Below are positions 16,161 through 25,929 of a stretch of 64,000 bases of DNA, piece by piece (the first letter of the stretch is position 1; each line of letters opens with the position of its first letter). Source of the stretch: Salinicola salarius (GTDB lineage Bacteria; Pseudomonadota; Gammaproteobacteria; Pseudomonadales; Halomonadaceae). Location of the stretch: assembly GCF_002179555.1 (NCBI RefSeq), contig NZ_NHOU01000001.1:248001-312000 (forward strand), written 5' to 3'. The notes beneath the pieces were generated by a model, which had not been told where the DNA came from, ran no database searches, and worked only from the letters and a program-made list of their open reading frames with translations. Both the position numbers and the translations under genes were made by a program.

Positions 16161-18022
16161 GCGCGTCTTCCGGTTCCAGCGACTCGAGCATGGCTGCCAC
16201 GCCATCCGATGTCATGAATGAGGCGGCCTGGGTACCTTTCTACGGCGCGTCACTGACCGCCGAAGGGCGTGTTCGCTTTCGCCTGTGGGCGCCCAGCGCG
16301 CAGCGGGTGGATGTGGAGTGCGAAGGCATGGCGCCTCAGCCGATGAACCCGATGGCGGAGGGGGATTTCGAACTCGAGCTGGACTGCCCGCCGCAGGCCG
16401 CCTACCGCTACCGTGTTTTCGTCGAGGATGACGATGACGGCATGCCCGTGCCCGACCCCGCCTCGAAAGCGCTACGCGGTGGCGTCGACGGGCTAACCTG
16501 CGTGATCGATCCGGATCGCTACACATGGCGCCATGACGAATGGACAGGCCGGCCATGGGAAGAGACGGTCATCTATGAGGTTCATCTGGGCGCCTGCGGC
16601 GGAATCGACGGATTGCGCCGACGGCTACCCGAACTGGTGGAACTGGGTGTGACCGCCATCGAACTGATGCCGCTCGCCGAATGCCCGGGGGAGCGCAACT
16701 GGGGATACGACGGCGTCCAGCCCTACGCCGTGGCGGCCTACTACGGTACGCCGGAGGCGCTCAAGGCACTGATCGACGATGTCCACGGGCACGGGCTGAT
16801 GATCTTCCTCGATGTGGTCTACAACCACTTCGGCCCGGATGGCAATTTCCTGGCGCACTACGCCAAGGCGTTCTTCCGCGATGACCTGCAGACGCCCTGG
16901 GGCGATGCCATCGACTTCCGTCGTCCGCAAGTGCGCCGCTTCTTCATCGATAACGCCCTGATGTGGCTGCTCGAGTATCGTTTCGACGGGCTGCGGTTCG
17001 ACGCCGTTCATGCCATCAGTGAGCGGGATTTCCTGGTCGAGCTGGGACAGACCTTGCGCGAGCGGGTCGGTTCGACTCGCCACTGCCACCTGATGCTGGA
17101 AAACGAGCATAACCAGGCTAGTCTGCTGGACCCGGCGCTGTTCGATGCGCAATGGGCCGACGACTGGCACAACGCGATGCATGTCCTGCTAACCGGCGAA
17201 CGCGAGGGCTACTACGCCGACTTCGCCGAGCACACCACGGAAAAGCTGGCGACCGCGCTGGGCGAAGGGTTCATCTATCAGGGCCAGCCTTCACGCAAGG
17301 GCGAGGCGCGCGGCGAGCCCAGCGGGCATCTGCCGCCGACGGCGTTCATCGACTTTCTGCAGAACCACGACCAGATCGGCAACCGTGCGCTGGGGGAGCG
17401 TCTATCCCGGCTGGCCGAGCCGGACGCGCTCGATGCGGCAACGCTGATGCTGCTGATGTCTCCCGCCATTCCACTGCTGTTCATGGGAGACGAGTGGGGC
17501 TCGACGCAACCCTTTCTGTTCTTTACCGATCATCGCGACGCCCTGGCGGATGCGGTACGGGAAGGCCGTCGCCGTGAATTCGCCGATTTCAGCGCCTTCG
17601 AGGACCCGGCGCAACGCGAGCGCATCCCTGATCCCAATGCCCTGACCACGTACGAGGCTTCCCGGCTCGATGACGATGAGGCCAGCGCGCCGGAACATCG
17701 GCGTCATCAGGCGCGTTTTCGGCAGTGGCTGGCGCTGCGTCACGAGCACCTCGTGCCCTGGTTGAAGGGAAGTTGCGCCATCGGCGCTCGTGTGCTCGGT
17801 GACAAGGCCGTGGAGGGTCGCTGGTCGCTGGGTAATGGACATAAGCTGACCATCGCCATCAATCTCTCGCCACAACCGGTGTCCGTAGTCTGGCAGGAGA
17901 CACCGCTAGTCTGCTCACGAGATGGCGTGGATGAGCATATCGCAGAGGGTCGACTGCCGGCGCGGACCAGTGCCGTCTGGCTCCAGCCCTCGGGTGACGT
18001 GCCGGGAGAGCCAGACGTATGA
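16157..18022 (+). CDS. treZ: Malto-oligosyltrehalose trehalohydrolase
   Basis: A GH13 enzyme of 621 residues that releases trehalose from maltooligosyl-trehalose, the second step of the TreY/TreZ pathway. An N-terminal CBM48-like domain (VRFRLWAPSAQRVDVEC) precedes the barrel. YNHFGPDGNFLAHYA is characteristic of TreZ. Catalytic residues are intact: Asp in FDGLRFDAVHAI (about residue 282), Glu in LMLENEHNQ (about 316) and Asp in FLQNHDQIGNRALG (about 405). The Ser-rich N-terminus follows an ATGA overlap with the GlgB-like gene, and its own stop overlaps malQ the same way. Confidence 0.95.
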   Translation: MSASSGSSDSSMAATPSDVMNEAAWVPFYGASLTAEGRVRFRLWAPSAQRVDVECEGMAPQPMNPMAEGDFELELDCPPQAAYRYRVFVEDDDDGMPVPDPASKALRGGVDGLTCVIDPDRYTWRHDEWTGRPWEETVIYEVHLGACGGIDGLRRRLPELVELGVTAIELMPLAECPGERNWGYDGVQPYAVAAYYGTPEALKALIDDVHGHGLMIFLDVVYNHFGPDGNFLAHYAKAFFRDDLQTPWGDAIDFRRPQVRRFFIDNALMWLLEYRFDGLRFDAVHAISERDFLVELGQTLRERVGSTRHCHLMLENEHNQASLLDPALFDAQWADDWHNAMHVLLTGEREGYYADFAEHTTEKLATALGEGFIYQGQPSRKGEARGEPSGHLPPTAFIDFLQNHDQIGNRALGERLSRLAEPDALDAATLMLLMSPAIPLLFMGDEWGSTQPFLFFTDHRDALADAVREGRRREFADFSAFEDPAQRERIPDPNALTTYEASRLDDDEASAPEHRRHQARFRQWLALRHEHLVPWLKGSCAIGARVLGDKAVEGRWSLGNGHKLTIAINLSPQPVSVVWQETPLVCSRDGVDEHIAEGRLPARTSAVWLQPSGDVPGEPDV

Positions 18023-20151
18023 CGACTGTTCAGGATGGATATCAACCCTCTACCGAGTTGCGCCAACTGGCAGAGTCGGTCGGCTTGCTGTGCGAATGGG
18101 TCGGTAGCGACAACCAGCCTCAGACGCTGTCCGACGATCGCCAGCGCACGATGCTGGCCCGCCTTGGCTGGCCGGCGGGCGACGACGAGGAGGTCGCCGC
18201 CAGCCTGGCCCGTTGGCAGGCGCGACGATGGCCCTCCGCGTTCGAGCAACTGCCGCCGATGCTGATCGCCGATCAGGGCCAGCTCACCCAGGTGCCCGTC
18301 GTCGGCAGCGGCGGGTGCGCCTTCGCCATCCGGCTCGAGAGCGGCGAGACGATGGACGGTCATCTCGACGATAACGGTTGCCTACCCGCGATCCAGGAGA
18401 CGGGGTATCACCACGTCTGTTTTCTGACGGAGCGGGGCGACGACAGCGTGACCCGGACTCTGGCAGTGGCACCGCCGCGCTGCTTTACCCTAGACGATAT
18501 CGCCCGGGAGCGCCGTCATGCCCAGCCGAGCTACTGGGGCGTGGCGGTACAGCTCTATGGGCTGCGGCGCGAGGGCGATGCTGGTATCGGCGACCTGCAG
18601 GCGCTGGACGACCTCTGTGCCGTGGTGGCCCGCGCCGGTGCCGATGCGGTTGCCATCAGTCCGCTGCATGCATTGTTTGCCTCGCATCCCGAACGGTTCA
18701 GCCCCTATTCGCCCTCCAGCCGGCTGTTCTACAACGTCTGGCACGCCTCGCCGGAGTGTGTCTTCGATGCGGAAACCCTGGCGCGGGCGCAGGCGCCGTT
18801 CAGCGAGGCGATGGCGCAGCAGGCCAGTCTCGAGTTGATCGACTGGCCGACCAGCGCGCGCCTCAAACTGTCGATGCTGGAACGGCTGTTTCTGCACGTG
18901 CAGCGCGACGAGAGCGCGCTTGCCTGGCGCTCGCAACTGGTCGCCTTCCGTCGCGATGGCGGTGGCAGCCTCGAGAGTCACTGTCGTTTCGAAGTGCTGC
19001 AGGCGCATGCCGACCATGCCGATTGGCGGCAGTGGCCCGAGGCGTGGCGGGATCCCCGCGGGGAAGCGGTGGAAGCGTTCGCCGAGCAGCACCGGGAAGC
19101 CATTACATTTTCGGTCTTTCTGCAGTGGCTGGTGGCGGCCGGACTCGAGCGTGTACAGAACAACGCGCGTCAGGCCGGGATGGCGGTGGGCTTGATCGCC
19201 GATCTGGCCGTGGGCGCCGATCCCACCGGCAGCCAGGCCTGGAGTGATCCGGAAGAGCTGTTTCCGGGGCTCAGCGTGGGCTCGCCGCCGGATGCCTTCA
19301 ATGCCCACGGCCAGAACTGGGGCGTGGCGGCGTTCTCTCCCCAGGGGCTGGTCGATTCCGGCTACCGGGGGTTCCTGGCCATGCTGCGAGCCAGTCTGGC
19401 GCATGCCGGCGGCTTGCGGATCGACCATATTCTGGGGCTTTCGCGACTGTGGCTGGTCCCGGAAGGGGAAACGGCGCAGCAGGGGGCCTATCTGCGCTAT
19501 CCGCTGGACGATCTGCTGCGACTGGTATCGCTGGAGTCCTGGCGGCATCGGGCCATCGTCATCGGCGAGGATCTGGGGACCGTCGAAGCCGGGCTGCGGG
19601 ATCGGCTGGCGGCGCGGGGCGTGCTGGGCATGAGCGTGATGTGGTTCGAACGAGAGGGCGAGGCGTTCCTGCCGGCCGAGGCGTGGCGCCGGACCACCAT
19701 GGCCACCACCAGCACCCACGACCTGCCCACGGTAGCAGGCTGGTGGCTGGAGAACGATCTGCACTGGCGGAACCGGCTGGGGCTGCTGAAAGCGGGCGAG
19801 GATCCGGCTGAGCTCAGCGAGCAGCGGAGTCAGGACCGGCGCCGTCTGGTCAGCGCCTGCGAGCTCGACGAGGTCGCCGGCGAAGGCGGTATCGCCAGCG
19901 ACAGCGTGGACGTCGAAGATGTCATTGATGCCGTACTGGCGCACGTGGCAAAGACGCCGACACCGCTGGCGCTATTTCCGCTGGAGGATCTGCTGGGATT
20001 GAAGGAACAGGCCAATCTCCCCGGTACCTTCGACGAGCATCCTAACTGGCGACGACGGTTACCAGCACCCGCGCCGCAGGCGTTGAACGAGCCGGCGGTG
20101 CAGCAACGCCTGTCACGCATTGATGGCATACGCCGGGAGCGCCGAACATGA
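18019..20151 (+). CDS. malQ: 4-alpha-glucanotransferase (amylomaltase)
   Basis: A GH77 enzyme of 710 residues that moves alpha-1,4-glucan segments between maltodextrins, here probably adjusting chain length for TreY. Catalytic residues are in place: nucleophile Asp in LRIDHILGLSRLW (about residue 469), Glu in VIGEDLGTVEAGLRDRL (about 517) and Asp in TTSTHDLPTVAGWW (about 568). The N-terminal region carries the small domain usual in proteobacterial MalQ. It overlaps treZ and treY by ATGA and corresponds in order to P. aeruginosa PA2163. Confidence 0.95.
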   Translation: MTTVQDGYQPSTELRQLAESVGLLCEWVGSDNQPQTLSDDRQRTMLARLGWPAGDDEEVAASLARWQARRWPSAFEQLPPMLIADQGQLTQVPVVGSGGCAFAIRLESGETMDGHLDDNGCLPAIQETGYHHVCFLTERGDDSVTRTLAVAPPRCFTLDDIARERRHAQPSYWGVAVQLYGLRREGDAGIGDLQALDDLCAVVARAGADAVAISPLHALFASHPERFSPYSPSSRLFYNVWHASPECVFDAETLARAQAPFSEAMAQQASLELIDWPTSARLKLSMLERLFLHVQRDESALAWRSQLVAFRRDGGGSLESHCRFEVLQAHADHADWRQWPEAWRDPRGEAVEAFAEQHREAITFSVFLQWLVAAGLERVQNNARQAGMAVGLIADLAVGADPTGSQAWSDPEELFPGLSVGSPPDAFNAHGQNWGVAAFSPQGLVDSGYRGFLAMLRASLAHAGGLRIDHILGLSRLWLVPEGETAQQGAYLRYPLDDLLRLVSLESWRHRAIVIGEDLGTVEAGLRDRLAARGVLGMSVMWFEREGEAFLPAEAWRRTTMATTSTHDLPTVAGWWLENDLHWRNRLGLLKAGEDPAELSEQRSQDRRRLVSACELDEVAGEGGIASDSVDVEDVIDAVLAHVAKTPTPLALFPLEDLLGLKEQANLPGTFDEHPNWRRRLPAPAPQALNEPAVQQRLSRIDGIRRERRT

Positions 20152-22892
20152 GACCGCTTCGCGCCACTGTCAGATTGCAGCTGCATGCCGATTTCACCTT
20201 CGACGATGCCTGTCGGCAAGTCGACTATTACGCCGAGCTGGGCATCAGCCACTTTTATCTGTCGCCCTTTCTTGCCTCGCGAGCAGAATCGGCCCATGGA
20301 TACGACGGCATCGACCCGACCCGGGTGGACTCGGAGCTGGGTGGCGAGGCGGGGCTGGGCCGGCTGGTCGAAGCGCTGCACGCGGCGGACATGGGCATCC
20401 TGGCCGACATCGTGCCCAACCATCTGGCGGTGGGCTCCGAAAATCCCTGGTGGCAGGATGTGCTGGCGCATGGTCGTGCCAGTGAATACGCGCACTTCTT
20501 CGACATCGACTGGGAACAGTCCGGCGCCGACGGCAAGCTGTTGCTGCCGTTTCTCGGTGACCGTTACGTGCAGGTGTTGGAAGACGGTGAACTGACGCTG
20601 GCGTGGGATGCGGAAAGAGCGGCCTTTTTCGTCGTCTACCATGAGCACCGGTTTCCGCTGAATCCGGCGCACACCTCAGCGCTATTGGCATCGGCTGCTG
20701 CCGATGCCGATGCTGATCGAGACGGCCTGCAACCCGAACGAGTCCGGTCCTCGGAAATCAGCCACGAAGAGCGCAGGGGCGACGATCCGCTCATCGCGGC
20801 CACCCTCGCCCGCCATGACCCCGCCACCGAGGAAGGCAGGGCGCGACTGCATGCGTTGCTGGAGCGTCAGGCCTATCGGCTGGCCTATTGGCGCACCGCC
20901 AACGACGCGCTCAACTGGCGTCGATTCTTCGATATCACCGAACTGGTCGGCGTGCGGGTCGAGGACGAGAGCGTTTTCGATCTGTCTCATGCCTACATGC
21001 TCTCGCTGGTCGAACGCGGCTGGATCGACGGGCTGCGCATCGATCATATCGATGGCCTGGCCGATCCCCGCGGTTACGCACTGCGCCTGCGCGCACGTCT
21101 CGATGCCATCGCCGAGCGTCGTCAGGAACTGAACGGCGAGCGGCGCAACGAGACTCGACGGCCGATCTACGTCGAGAAGATTCTCGGCGACGGCGAGCAT
21201 CTACACACCGACTGGGATGTGGACGGCACCACCGGCTACGAGTTTCTCGATCTGGTCTCCGGTATCCAGCACGACCCGGCGGGGCGCGAACCGCTGGCTC
21301 GGCTGTGGCGCGAGATCAGCGGCCGCGAGGACGACTTTGCCGCCGAGGTCCAGGCGGCACGCCGGGAAATGCTCGAAGGGTCGTTGGCGGCCGAGTTCGA
21401 ACGTTGCGTCAAGGCCGTCGGGGCGCTGGCCAGCGCCAGCCCCGCCACCCGCGAGTTCAGCCTGCCGGCGATTCGGCGCGTTCTCGGCGCCCTGGCCGTC
21501 GGCTACCCGGTCTATCGCAGTTATGCCGACCAGGATGGGCGGCCGGATGCCGATGCCGAAGATTTCGACCACGCCATGCAGATGGCTCGATCGCAGCTAT
21601 CGGCGGCCGATGCGGCCTGGTTGCCGCTGCTCGACGACTGGTTCGGCGGCAAGGCGCCCAACGATTTCGACGAGCCCGAACGGCAGTGGCGTCTGACGGC
21701 GCTGACGCGGTTTCAGCAGCTGACATCGCCGCTGGCGGCGAAGGCGGTCGAGGACACCGCGGGTTATCGCTCGGCGGTGCTGCTGTCACGCAACGATGTC
21801 GGCTGCGAAGGGGCGCACTTTGCCTATGCACCGCAACGCTTGCACGAGGCGAATCGGGAGCGTCTGGAAAGATTCCCCCGCGGCATGCTGACCACCGCGA
21901 CGCACGATCACAAGCGCGGTGAAGATGTCCGTGCCCGGCTGGCGGCGCTCAGCGAACTGGCCGATATAGTGGTGCCCAGAATGCAGGCATGGGCGCGCGA
22001 TCAACGCCTCTACGATAGCGGCGAGACGCCCAGCGGCGGGGATCGCCTGATGATGCTCCAGTTGGTGCTGGCGGCCTGGCCGCTGGAGCTGAAGCTGGAG
22101 CCGGACGCCGAGTTCGCCTCCCCGGACCGCCAGGCACTGACCGACTTCGCTGACCGTATCGTCGCCTGGCAGCAGAAGGCGATGCGAGAGGCCAAGCTCG
22201 ACAGCCACTGGCTGGCACCCGAAGAGACCTACGAACAGGCGGGCGAAGACGCCGTGCGCTGTGCGCTGAGCGGCGGCGATCTGACGCGGGAACTGGCCGA
22301 GACGGCGGCGCTGCTGGACCTGCCCGGGGCGATCAACGGCCTGGCGCAGACGGTGCTGCGGCTGTGTTCCCCCGGCATACCGGATCTCTATCAGGGCACC
22401 GAATTCTGGGATCAGTCGCTGGTCGATCCAGACAATCGCCGCCCGGTGGACATGGCCGCGCGCCGCGAGGCGCTGGAAGGCGCGGAGATGCCGGCCTCGG
22501 CCTGGAAGCACTGGCGGGACGGTGCCGTCAAGCAGGCCGTCGTGCAGCGCCTTTTGAGCCTAAGACGGGAGCATCCGAGCCTCTTCAGCGAAGGGGAGTA
22601 CGTGCCGCTGCAGGCCAGCGGCGCCTATGCGGATCACGTCGTTGCCTTTGCCCGCAAGACGCCGACCCAGACCCTGGTTGTGGTCGTGCCGCGCCTGTCG
22701 ACGGTGCTGTCGGCGTCATCGCTGGAACGGGAACTGCAGTGGTCGGATACCACGCTGTCTCTCGAGACGCTGGGGCTGGAGGGTACCGGAGACGCCTGGC
22801 TGACGTCGGCGCCGGTAGCGTCGCCGGCCAGACTGTCGCTACAGCAACATTTGTCGGATTTCCCCTGCGGGGCTTGGGTATGGACTTCCTGA
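20148..22892 (+). CDS. treY: Malto-oligosyltrehalose synthase
   Basis: A GH13 enzyme of 914 residues that isomerises the reducing-end alpha-1,4 bond of maltodextrin to the alpha,alpha-1,1 bond of trehalose. It starts with ATVRLQLHADFTFDDA and SHFYLSPFLASRAESAHGYD, typical of TreY. Catalytic groups: Asp in LRIDHIDGLADPRGYALR (about 299), Glu in IYVEKILGDGE (about 343) and Asp in THDHKRGEDVRARL (about 587). The C-terminal PGIPDLYQGTEFWDQSLVDP block is also diagnostic. It is the last of five genes joined by ATGA overlaps; about 110 bases separate it from the DUF2934 gene. Confidence 0.96.
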   Translation: MRPLRATVRLQLHADFTFDDACRQVDYYAELGISHFYLSPFLASRAESAHGYDGIDPTRVDSELGGEAGLGRLVEALHAADMGILADIVPNHLAVGSENPWWQDVLAHGRASEYAHFFDIDWEQSGADGKLLLPFLGDRYVQVLEDGELTLAWDAERAAFFVVYHEHRFPLNPAHTSALLASAAADADADRDGLQPERVRSSEISHEERRGDDPLIAATLARHDPATEEGRARLHALLERQAYRLAYWRTANDALNWRRFFDITELVGVRVEDESVFDLSHAYMLSLVERGWIDGLRIDHIDGLADPRGYALRLRARLDAIAERRQELNGERRNETRRPIYVEKILGDGEHLHTDWDVDGTTGYEFLDLVSGIQHDPAGREPLARLWREISGREDDFAAEVQAARREMLEGSLAAEFERCVKAVGALASASPATREFSLPAIRRVLGALAVGYPVYRSYADQDGRPDADAEDFDHAMQMARSQLSAADAAWLPLLDDWFGGKAPNDFDEPERQWRLTALTRFQQLTSPLAAKAVEDTAGYRSAVLLSRNDVGCEGAHFAYAPQRLHEANRERLERFPRGMLTTATHDHKRGEDVRARLAALSELADIVVPRMQAWARDQRLYDSGETPSGGDRLMMLQLVLAAWPLELKLEPDAEFASPDRQALTDFADRIVAWQQKAMREAKLDSHWLAPEETYEQAGEDAVRCALSGGDLTRELAETAALLDLPGAINGLAQTVLRLCSPGIPDLYQGTEFWDQSLVDPDNRRPVDMAARREALEGAEMPASAWKHWRDGAVKQAVVQRLLSLRREHPSLFSEGEYVPLQASGAYADHVVAFARKTPTQTLVVVVPRLSTVLSASSLERELQWSDTTLSLETLGLEGTGDAWLTSAPVASPARLSLQQHLSDFPCGAWVWTS

Positions 22893-23000
22893 ACCCGCTA
22901 CTTTGAAAGTGAAGCGTCGGTCCAGCCGGCGCCGGTCTTGCATGGATTTGGCGGGGCAGGGATGACCCCGCCACGCAACGAGAACAGGAAGGAGGGCGTC

Positions 23001-23456
23001 ATGATGACCAGTCGCGAACAACGTGTACGGATGCTGGCTTATCGCATTTGGGAATCGGAAGGCCGGCCCGACGATCAGGATGATCGTCATTGGGAGATGG
23101 CCGAACGCATCGTCGAAGCCGAGAATGCGCGCGAGGAGGAACAGGATTGGCGCGCCGCGTCCGATGAGCCTTCCCTGTTGGAAGGGGAAGAGCCACCGGC
23201 CGAGCCCGACGAACTCGGCATCGACGAGATGCGTCTGCCGCTGGACGATCCCGAGGTCGAGGCGCTGAAGGAGGAGGACACCGGGGTCGAGGTGCATCCC
23301 AGTCCGAAGGGCGGCAAGCCGCGCCCACGCAAAAAGGCTGCCGCTGCCACGCCTCGAGCCGCGAAAGGCAGCTCGGCTACGGGTTCGGCAGCACCGAAAA
23401 AGAAGCCGACGGCCAAGGCGCGCAAGTCCGACAGTGGCGGCAAGAAATCCGAGTAG
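23001..23456 (+). CDS. DUF2934 protein with histone-H1-like basic tail
   Basis: A 151-residue protein. The N-terminal RVRMLAYRIWESEGRPDDQD followed by HWEMAERIV is the DUF2934 signature; function is unknown. A strongly acidic middle (about 50-95) is followed by a tail of about 50 residues rich in Lys, Ala, Pro and Ser (e.g. PRPRKKAAAATPRAAKG), resembling histone H1-like bacterial proteins. Start 23001 has an AAGGAGGG site. The P. aeruginosa trehalose operon has a DUF2934 gene (PA2161) at the same position, between treY and glgX, so the link is conserved. Nucleic-acid or polymer binding by the tail is only a suggestion. Confidence 0.85.
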   Translation: MMTSREQRVRMLAYRIWESEGRPDDQDDRHWEMAERIVEAENAREEEQDWRAASDEPSLLEGEEPPAEPDELGIDEMRLPLDDPEVEALKEEDTGVEVHPSPKGGKPRPRKKAAAATPRAAKGSSATGSAAPKKKPTAKARKSDSGGKKSE

Positions 23457-23513
23457 CTGCCCTTGCGAACACGATGTCGAACCGGATGCACCCGATCTCC
23501 GAGGACAGGAAAT

Positions 23514-25700
23514 ATGAGCGATATGCGCTGGAGCGGTGAGGCGAACATTGGCCCTGCGGTGCAGGGTGGCTTGGAACTGCGCTCACGAGTTCGGGAAGGG
23601 CTGCCCTATCCATTGGGAGCGACCTGGGACGGATTGGGGGTCAATTTCGCACTGTTTTCGGCCAACGCGACCCGGGTCGAGCTCTGCCTGTTCGACGAGA
23701 GTGGCGAAGAGGAGATCGAACGCATCCCTTTGCCGGAGTATACCGACGAGATATGGCACGGCTATCTCCCGGATGCCCGGCCCGGACAGTTATACGGCTA
23801 CCGGGTTCATGGTCCCTACGACCCCGATTCGGGCCACCGCTTCAATCCCAACAAGCTGCTGATCGATCCCTATGCCAAGCAACTGGTGGGGGAATTGATC
23901 TGGGACGATGCACTCTACGGCTACACCATTGGCCATGAGGATGACGACCTCAGCTTCGACGAGCGAGATAGTGCTCCGTTCATGCCGCGTTGTCGGGTCA
24001 TCGATCCGGCGTTCACTTGGGGGCGCTCCAGTGAGATTCGGGTGCCGTGGAGCGACACCGTCATCTACGAAACGCACGTACGCGGTTACACCATGCGTCA
24101 CCCGGATGTGCCGAAAGCGCTGCGTGGCACGTTCTCCGGTCTCGCCGTACCGGAGGTGATCGAGTATCTCGGTGACCTTGGTATCTCCTCACTGGAGCTG
24201 ATGCCGATCCACGCTTTTGCCGATGATCGTCATCTGCAGGAAAAGGGACTGCACAACTACTGGGGCTATAACACGCTGGCATTCTTCGCCCCCCATCCGA
24301 ACTACATGGCCAGCGAGTCGATCAGTGAGTTCAAGCAGATGGTGGCGCGTTTTCACGCTGCGGGTATCGAAGTTCTGCTCGACGTGGTCTACAACCACAC
24401 GGCGGAAGGCAACGAGATGGGGCCGACGTTATCGTTCAGGGGAATCGACAATGCCTCCTATTACCGCCTGATGCCGGAAGAGCCGCGCTTTTATATCAAC
24501 GATACTGGTACCGGCAATACGCTGAACCTGTCGCATCCTCGGGTACTGCAGATGGTCACCGACTCCTTACGCTACTGGGCCGATGAGATGCGTGTCGACG
24601 GTTTCCGTTTCGATCTGGCGACGATTCTCGGACGCGAGGCCGAAGGTTTCGACGAAGGCGGCGGTTTCCTCGATTCCTGCCGGCAGGACCCGTTGCTGTC
24701 GCAGTGCAAGCTGATCGCCGAACCCTGGGATTGCGGGCCTGGCGGCTATCAGGTCGGCAAGTTTCCGCCTGGTTGGGCAGAGTGGAACGACCGGTTCCGC
24801 GATGACATGCGGGGATTCTGGCGTGGCGACGAAGGCAAGCTGCCGGCCTTCGCCAACCGTCTGACGGCCTCGGCCGACCTGTTCAATCACCGGGGGCGCA
24901 AGGCCTTTTCGTCGATCAACTTCATCACCGCCCACGACGGCTTCACGCTGCGTGACCTGGTCAGCTACAGCGACAAGCACAACGAGGCCAACGGCGAAGA
25001 CAATCAGGACGGCCATGACCACAACGTTTCCTGGAATCACGGGACCGAAGGCGAGACCGACGATCCCGAGATTCGGGAGTTACGCATGCGTCAGATGCGC
25101 AACCTGCTGGCAACGCTAATGCTCTCGCAGGGAACGCCGATGCTGTTGGCCGGCGACGAATTCGGCCGCACGCAGGGCGGCAACAACAATGCCTATTGTC
25201 AGGATGGTGAAATCGGTTGGGTCGATTGGGATTTCTCTGATGAAGGTCGGGAGCTACTGGCTTTCACCCGGTATCTGATCAGTTTGCGCCGCCATTATCC
25301 GATCCTGGAGCGCGGGCGCTTCATGACCGGAGAGCTGAACGAGAATCTGGGCATCAAGGATGTCACCTGGCTCACGCCGGCAGCTGAAGAGATGGGCGTG
25401 GAGCATTGGCATGATGGAGAGGTCAAGGCGATTGGGGTGGTCCTCAATGGCCACGCACAGCCCACTGGTATCTGTCGTTATGGCTCCGACGTAACGGTTT
25501 TTCTTGCTCTCAATGCCGGAGATCAGGATATCGACTTCGTATTGCCGGACGTGCCTGGTGGTAGCGAATGGCGTAGACGTGTCGAGACCTTCGATCCGGG
25601 CGCTGCCAACGTACGTTGCCCGATGCAGAGCGATTATCAGGTCAAGGCCCGAAGTCTTTCACTTTTCGAACTCATCGAAGTGGAGGCTCCGTATTGCTGA
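23514..25700 (+). CDS. glgX: Glycogen debranching enzyme (isoamylase type)
   Basis: A GH13 enzyme of 728 residues that hydrolyses alpha-1,6 branches, supplying linear chains to TreY (the TreX role). A CBM48 domain (PLGATWDGLGVNFALFSANA) precedes the barrel. Catalytic residues: Asp in VDGFRFDLATILGRE (about 367), Glu in LIAEPWDCGPGGYQVG (about 403) and Asp in FITAHDGFTLRDLVSY (about 475). The GlgX/TreX signature KHNEANGEDNQDGHDHN is present. Start 23514 follows GAGGACAGGA; the in-frame TTG at 23463 is unlikely because the intervening residues do not fit the family. Confidence 0.95.
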   Translation: MSDMRWSGEANIGPAVQGGLELRSRVREGLPYPLGATWDGLGVNFALFSANATRVELCLFDESGEEEIERIPLPEYTDEIWHGYLPDARPGQLYGYRVHGPYDPDSGHRFNPNKLLIDPYAKQLVGELIWDDALYGYTIGHEDDDLSFDERDSAPFMPRCRVIDPAFTWGRSSEIRVPWSDTVIYETHVRGYTMRHPDVPKALRGTFSGLAVPEVIEYLGDLGISSLELMPIHAFADDRHLQEKGLHNYWGYNTLAFFAPHPNYMASESISEFKQMVARFHAAGIEVLLDVVYNHTAEGNEMGPTLSFRGIDNASYYRLMPEEPRFYINDTGTGNTLNLSHPRVLQMVTDSLRYWADEMRVDGFRFDLATILGREAEGFDEGGGFLDSCRQDPLLSQCKLIAEPWDCGPGGYQVGKFPPGWAEWNDRFRDDMRGFWRGDEGKLPAFANRLTASADLFNHRGRKAFSSINFITAHDGFTLRDLVSYSDKHNEANGEDNQDGHDHNVSWNHGTEGETDDPEIRELRMRQMRNLLATLMLSQGTPMLLAGDEFGRTQGGNNNAYCQDGEIGWVDWDFSDEGRELLAFTRYLISLRRHYPILERGRFMTGELNENLGIKDVTWLTPAAEEMGVEHWHDGEVKAIGVVLNGHAQPTGICRYGSDVTVFLALNAGDQDIDFVLPDVPGGSEWRRRVETFDPGAANVRCPMQSDYQVKARSLSLFELIEVEAPYC

Positions 25701-25929
25701 TCATCTGGAGCCTGCGAGGCAGCAGGTTGCCTGTGGCTGACAGTGGCTCTCGCACATCATGGATGGATGATGCTTTTCACTCCGGCGCCTGTCATGACAG
25801 GGCTTTGCGACAGGGCCGGATCATTCGTCCACGAGAGCAGTAATGAGAGCAGTGATATAGCGCGACATTGCCGTCCGGGACGGCAATGCCGAAACAGCAG
25901 CTCCACCCCAAGGACGGAAGGAGGCGCCA
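25701..25929 (+). promoter_or_regulatory. glgX-glgE spacer with hairpin
   Basis: This is the longest break inside the glucan locus, so a separate promoter for glgE-treS-glgB is likely. At 25866-25888 a 10 bp perfect stem (CATTGCCGTC with its complement) closes a 3-base loop; there is no T-run, so it is not a typical terminator. Just before glgE the leader contains three GGA triplets within about 15 bases (around 25912-25925), a possible CsrA-binding cluster. Confidence 0.35.
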
